From contig JAIRTY010000633.1 of the NCBI GenBank assembly GCA_031254715.1, forward strand, positions 1-7,309: DNA of 7,309 nucleotides, in the 5' to 3' direction. Below the pieces are notes generated by a model, which saw only the letters and a program-made list of their open reading frames with translations, was not told the DNA's origin and ran no database searches. The position numbers and the translations under genes are program-made. This document shows positions 5,781 through 7,309 of this stretch, piece after piece. How positions within the stretch are numbered: position 1 is the stretch's first letter; each line of letters begins with the position of its first letter. This DNA comes from Nocardiopsaceae bacterium. Lineage in GTDB: Bacteria > Actinomycetota > Actinomycetes > Streptosporangiales > Streptosporangiaceae.

Positions 5781-5824
5781 ACGGCCCGCAGGCCGGGAGA
5801 ATCCCCAGGCCGCGGGCCGTTTTT
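5781..5824 (+). terminator. Strong GC hairpin with T-run next to the tRNA 3' end
   Basis: Two arms of 17 bases (5781-5797 and 5804-5820) pair almost perfectly; each carries one unpaired base, with a 6-base loop between them. TTTTT (5820-5824) follows on the plus strand. In that orientation it is a textbook intrinsic terminator that would stop plus-strand transcription before it enters the tRNA. Read on the minus strand it follows the tRNA by 5 bases and would still form the hairpin, but the sequence after it (CGTGCG) has no T-run. It probably ends the tRNA transcript as a hairpin-only or bidirectional signal. Confidence 0.7.
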
Positions 5825-5829
5825 GCTGG

Positions 5830-5914
5830 TGGTGGCAGGTCCTGGATTCGAACCAGGGAAGGCTTAGCCGACGGTTTTACAGACCGCTCCCTTTGGCCGC
5901 TCGGGCAACCTGCC
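5830..5914 (-). tRNA. tRNA-Tyr (anticodon GTA)
   Basis: The minus strand folds as a class II tRNA with a long variable arm. The acceptor stem is GGCAGGT/ACCTGCC, with discriminator A and an encoded CCA at the 3' end (5830-5832). The anticodon loop is CTGTAAA with GTA at 5878-5880, closed by GCGGT/ACCGT. The variable arm contains GGC/GCC, and the T arm is CCTGG-TTCGAAT-CCAGG. Bacterial tRNA-Tyr has exactly this combination of GTA anticodon and extended variable arm. It is divergent from yajQ, and its 3' end points at the accessory regulatory genes. Confidence 0.97.
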
Positions 5915-5960
5915 GTATGCCGCCGCTTGACAGCACAGTGAAGGATAGCGGACCTTCCGC

Positions 5961-6000
5961 CCTCCCGCCGCACCTGCCGTCCTCCCGCCGCACCTGCCGC
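5961..6000. repeat. Tandem 20-bp direct repeat (two units)
   Basis: Two adjacent 20-base units starting CCTCCCGCCGCACCTGCC differ at one position (the last base). Partial copies of CTGCCGGGACCG follow at about 6003-6036. This is GC-rich low-complexity spacer between the tRNA and yajQ, probably produced by slippage. Confidence 0.8.
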
Positions 6001-6134
6001 CGTGCCGGGACCGCATCTGCCGCCCTGCCGGGACCGTGCCGCCGTCCGTGCCGCCGTCGGCGGCGACCGTGCGGCCGGACGCCGCGACCGCGCCTACCGT
6101 CCGCCGGGAAGTGGTTCCGCCCAGTAGCCTCTGA

Positions 6135-6183
6135 CCTGTCGCCGCACCCGGGCGGGCGGGACGGTGCCCGGACGGGCGACAGG
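6135..6183 (+). promoter_or_regulatory. Extended hairpin upstream of yajQ
   Basis: CCTGTCGCC (6135-6143) pairs perfectly with GGCGACAGG (6175-6183). Inside, CCGGGC (6148-6153) pairs with GCCCGG (6166-6171) around a 12-base loop. A second GCGACAGG at 6225-6232 could pair with the same left arm, so two exclusive structures are possible. It lies 73 bases before the TTG start. No T-run follows. Whether it lies within the transcript is unknown. Confidence 0.35.
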
Positions 6184-6244
6184 CCCGGGCGGGCGGCACC
6201 AGGCCCGAGCCCGCTGGTGTGCCAGCGACAGGAAGCGACATGAC

Positions 6245-6250
6245 GGGAGG
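6245..6250 (+). promoter_or_regulatory. Shine-Dalgarno GGGAGG deciding the TTG start of yajQ
   Basis: GGGAGG lies 6 bases before TTG 6257. The start it selects gives the exact YajQ N-terminus, whereas a longer in-frame reading from upstream would add GC-rich residues foreign to the family. Confidence 0.8.
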
Positions 6251-6256
6251 CAGGCG

Positions 6257-6748
6257 TTGGCTGACTCATCGTTCGACATCGTCAGCAAGATCGACCGCCA
6301 GGAGGTCGATAACGCCCTGAACCAGGCTGGCCGGGAGGTGGGCACCCGCTTCGACTTCCGGGGCGTGGGCGCGGGCATCGCCTGGTCGGGCGACCACGGC
6401 ATCGAGATCCGCGCCAACAGCGAGGAACGCGCCAAGGCGGTGCTCGACGTCTTCCGGGACAAGCTGGTCAAGCGCGGGGTCTCGCTGAAGGCGCTGGACC
6501 CGGGCGAGCCGAAGGCGTCCGGCAAGGAGTACCGGCTCCAGGTTGGCCTCAAGGAAGGCATCTCGCAGGAGAACGCCAGGAAGCTCAGCAAGCTGATCCG
6601 CGACGAGGGGCCGAAGGGCGTCCGGGCGCAGGTCCAGGGCGAGGAACTGCGGGTCTCATCCAAGAAAAAGGACGACCTCCAGGCCGTGATCGCGCTGCTC
6701 AAGGGCAAGGACCTGGATATCGCGCTGCAATTCGTCAATTACCGGTAA
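6257..6748 (+). CDS. yajQ: YajQ family nucleotide-binding protein (UPF0234/DUF520)
   Basis: A 163-residue protein, the same length as the E. coli family member, beginning (M)ADSSFDIVSKIDRQEVDNA and ending in the conserved DIALQFVNYR. The family signature SFDIVS...D..E..NA near the N-terminus and TRFDFRG at about 30-36 are present. KKKDDLQAVIALLKGKDLDIALQFVNYR closes the second of the two ferredoxin-like halves. It is a soluble cytoplasmic protein. Some family members bind cyclic di-GMP (Xanthomonas) and others bind nucleotides or RNA; the role in actinomycetes is not established. The start is TTG, supported by GGGAGG. It is transcribed alone, divergent from tRNA-Tyr and convergent with the NuoI-type gene. 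Confidence 0.95.
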   Translation: MADSSFDIVSKIDRQEVDNALNQAGREVGTRFDFRGVGAGIAWSGDHGIEIRANSEERAKAVLDVFRDKLVKRGVSLKALDPGEPKASGKEYRLQVGLKEGISQENARKLSKLIRDEGPKGVRAQVQGEELRVSSKKKDDLQAVIALLKGKDLDIALQFVNYR

Positions 6749-6770
6749 CGATCCGTAGTCATACACCCGT

Positions 6771-6819
6771 ACCGGCCGACGACCGGTAAGCAGCGGAACG
6801 GGAGCCCAGCCCCCGCTGC
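6771..6819. terminator. Possible bidirectional terminator between convergent genes
   Basis: The 76-base gap between the two converging stops contains TACCGG/CCGGTA (6770-6775 and 6783-6788, 7-base loop) and GCAGCGG/CCGCTGC (6790-6796 and 6813-6819, 16-base loop). Neither has a T-run, which is common in high-GC bacteria. The second hairpin begins 5 bases after the NuoI-type stop. Confidence 0.4.
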
Positions 6820-6824
6820 CCGCA

Positions 6825-7286
6825 CTACCCTTCAGTCTCGCCGGGCCCGGGCACCGCGGCTTCGCCGCCGGCCACCACCTCGCGGGGCTGTGGGGCGCCG
6901 GGGTCGTGCGCGGGCGGGGGCGGGACGGTCCACATCCACTCCCGCAGCCGGTCCCGCTCATGGGTCAGCGCCTCGATGCCCGGCGCCGCGTAGTCGTATT
7001 CCGGCGACCAGAACAGCGCGTCGTACGGGCACACCTCGATGCAGATGCCGCAGTACAGGCAGAGCGAGAAGTCGATCGCGAACCGGTCGAGCACGTTGCG
7101 CACCCGCTGCCGGCCGCGCTGGGGGCCGGGTACCGGTTCCTTGTGCCCATCGATGTAGATGCACCAGTCCGGGCACTCCCGGGCGCAGAGCATGCAGACC
7201 GTGCAGTTCTCTTCCAGCAGTGCGATCACTCCCCGGCTGCGCGGGGGCAGGTCGTCCGGCCCGGCCGGCCACTGGCCGCCGCTCAT
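6825..7286 (-). CDS. nuoI: NuoI-type 4Fe-4S protein (complex I subunit I-like)
   Basis: A 153-residue protein with two complete 4Fe-4S binding motifs in the spacing of NADH-quinone oxidoreductase subunit I: Cys28, 31, 34, 38 followed by Pro, and Cys76, 79, 82, 86 followed by Pro. The segments between (CIYIDGH and FAIDFSLCLYCG) and after (YDALFWSPEYDYA) match the NuoI fold, which carries clusters N6a and N6b in the peripheral arm. The N-terminus is short and the last 35 residues are a proline-rich tail. It resembles the NuoI of reduced complex I clusters known in actinomycetes more than the standard long form. ATG 7286 overlaps the stop of an upstream gene (ATGA). The frame stays open to the window edge, so a slightly earlier start is possible. 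No nuoJ follows; the gene ends facing yajQ. Confidence 0.8.
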   Translation of the reverse strand: MSGGQWPAGPDDLPPRSRGVIALLEENCTVCMLCARECPDWCIYIDGHKEPVPGPQRGRQRVRNVLDRFAIDFSLCLYCGICIEVCPYDALFWSPEYDYAAPGIEALTHERDRLREWMWTVPPPPAHDPGAPQPREVVAGGEAAVPGPGETEG

Positions 7287-7309
7287 ACCGGGCGCCAGCT
7301 CTCGGGCAG
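7283..7309 (-). CDS. C-terminal end of an upstream gene (partial)
   Basis: Eight codons ending PESWRPV and TGA at 7283-7285 enter from the right edge. The stop overlaps the NuoI-type start as ATGA, the usual arrangement inside an operon. A complex I subunit such as NuoH would be expected there, but eight residues cannot identify it. Confidence 0.4.
   Translation of the reverse strand: MPESWRPV

Larger units (their letters stand above)
5915..6256. other. GC-rich intergenic leader between tRNA-Tyr and yajQ
   Basis: These 342 bases must hold the divergent promoters of the tRNA and of yajQ, but no clear -10/-35 pair stands out. They hold the tandem repeat at 5961-6000, a tight palindrome GCCGCCG-T-CGGCGGC at 6050-6064, an extended hairpin at 6135-6183, and a 13-bp direct repeat CCCGGGCGGGCGG at 6147-6159 and 6184-6196. 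Long ORFs across it are GC-rich shadows. Confidence 0.6.

Noticed and set aside
5927..5932. TTGACA on the plus strand as a -35 box for yajQ
   Set aside because: No -10-like hexamer lies 16-18 bases downstream, and the start codon is more than 320 bases away.
5961..6000. Tandem repeat as a CRISPR array
   Set aside because: Only two adjacent units, with no unique spacers and no cas genes; simple slippage repeat.
5764..6243. 159-codon plus-strand ORF and overlapping minus-strand ORFs across the tRNA
   Set aside because: They read through the tRNA-Tyr gene and GC-rich repeats and have arginine/proline-rich composition with no domain.
6164..6256. N-terminal extension of YajQ from an upstream in-frame start
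   Set aside because: The added residues are GC-driven and outside the family; TTG 6257 has a strong ribosome binding site and gives the exact family length.

Overview
The window is high-GC DNA that uses GTG, TTG and ATG starts and carries a large LuxR-type ATPase regulator, AraC-type regulators and a complex I-type ferredoxin. This points to an actinomycete (Streptomyces/Streptosporangiales-like); nothing in the window fixes the genus.

Left part (about 1-5400), all on the minus strand and therefore read from right to left: an AraC-family regulator (4349-5320), a shorter paralogue that keeps only the sensor domain (3752-4336), a second full-length AraC-family regulator (2738-3736), an alpha/beta-hydrolase-fold protein (1842-2687), and a LuxR-family ATPase regulator (start at 1579) that runs off the left edge. 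The three AraC-like genes are separated by 12-15 bases and share one reading frame, so they look like one operon that arose by tandem duplication. A -10-like box (5389-5394) and a perfect 10-bp palindrome (5375-5384) lie just upstream of it. Two very short ORFs with good Shine-Dalgarno sequences fill the gap between the hydrolase and the LuxR gene. One starts just after the hydrolase stop; the other ends on the LuxR start codon (TAGTG) and looks like a translationally coupled leader peptide.

Middle (about 5395-6256): no convincing protein gene, but two operator-like inverted repeats, a strong hairpin terminator, a tRNA-Tyr(GTA) gene on the minus strand, and a GC-rich, repeat-containing leader ahead of yajQ.

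Right part (6257-7309): yajQ on the plus strand (TTG start), convergent with a two-cluster 4Fe-4S protein of the NuoI type on the minus strand. The NuoI-type gene overlaps the stop of an upstream gene by 4 bases. This side looks like conserved chromosome, while everything on the 3' side of the tRNA looks like accessory regulatory DNA, so the tRNA may mark a boundary.

The most unusual features are the in-frame tandem of AraC paralogues with a DNA-binding-less middle member, the hydrolase whose nucleophile elbow has glycine instead of serine, and the leader ORF whose stop overlaps the LuxR start.
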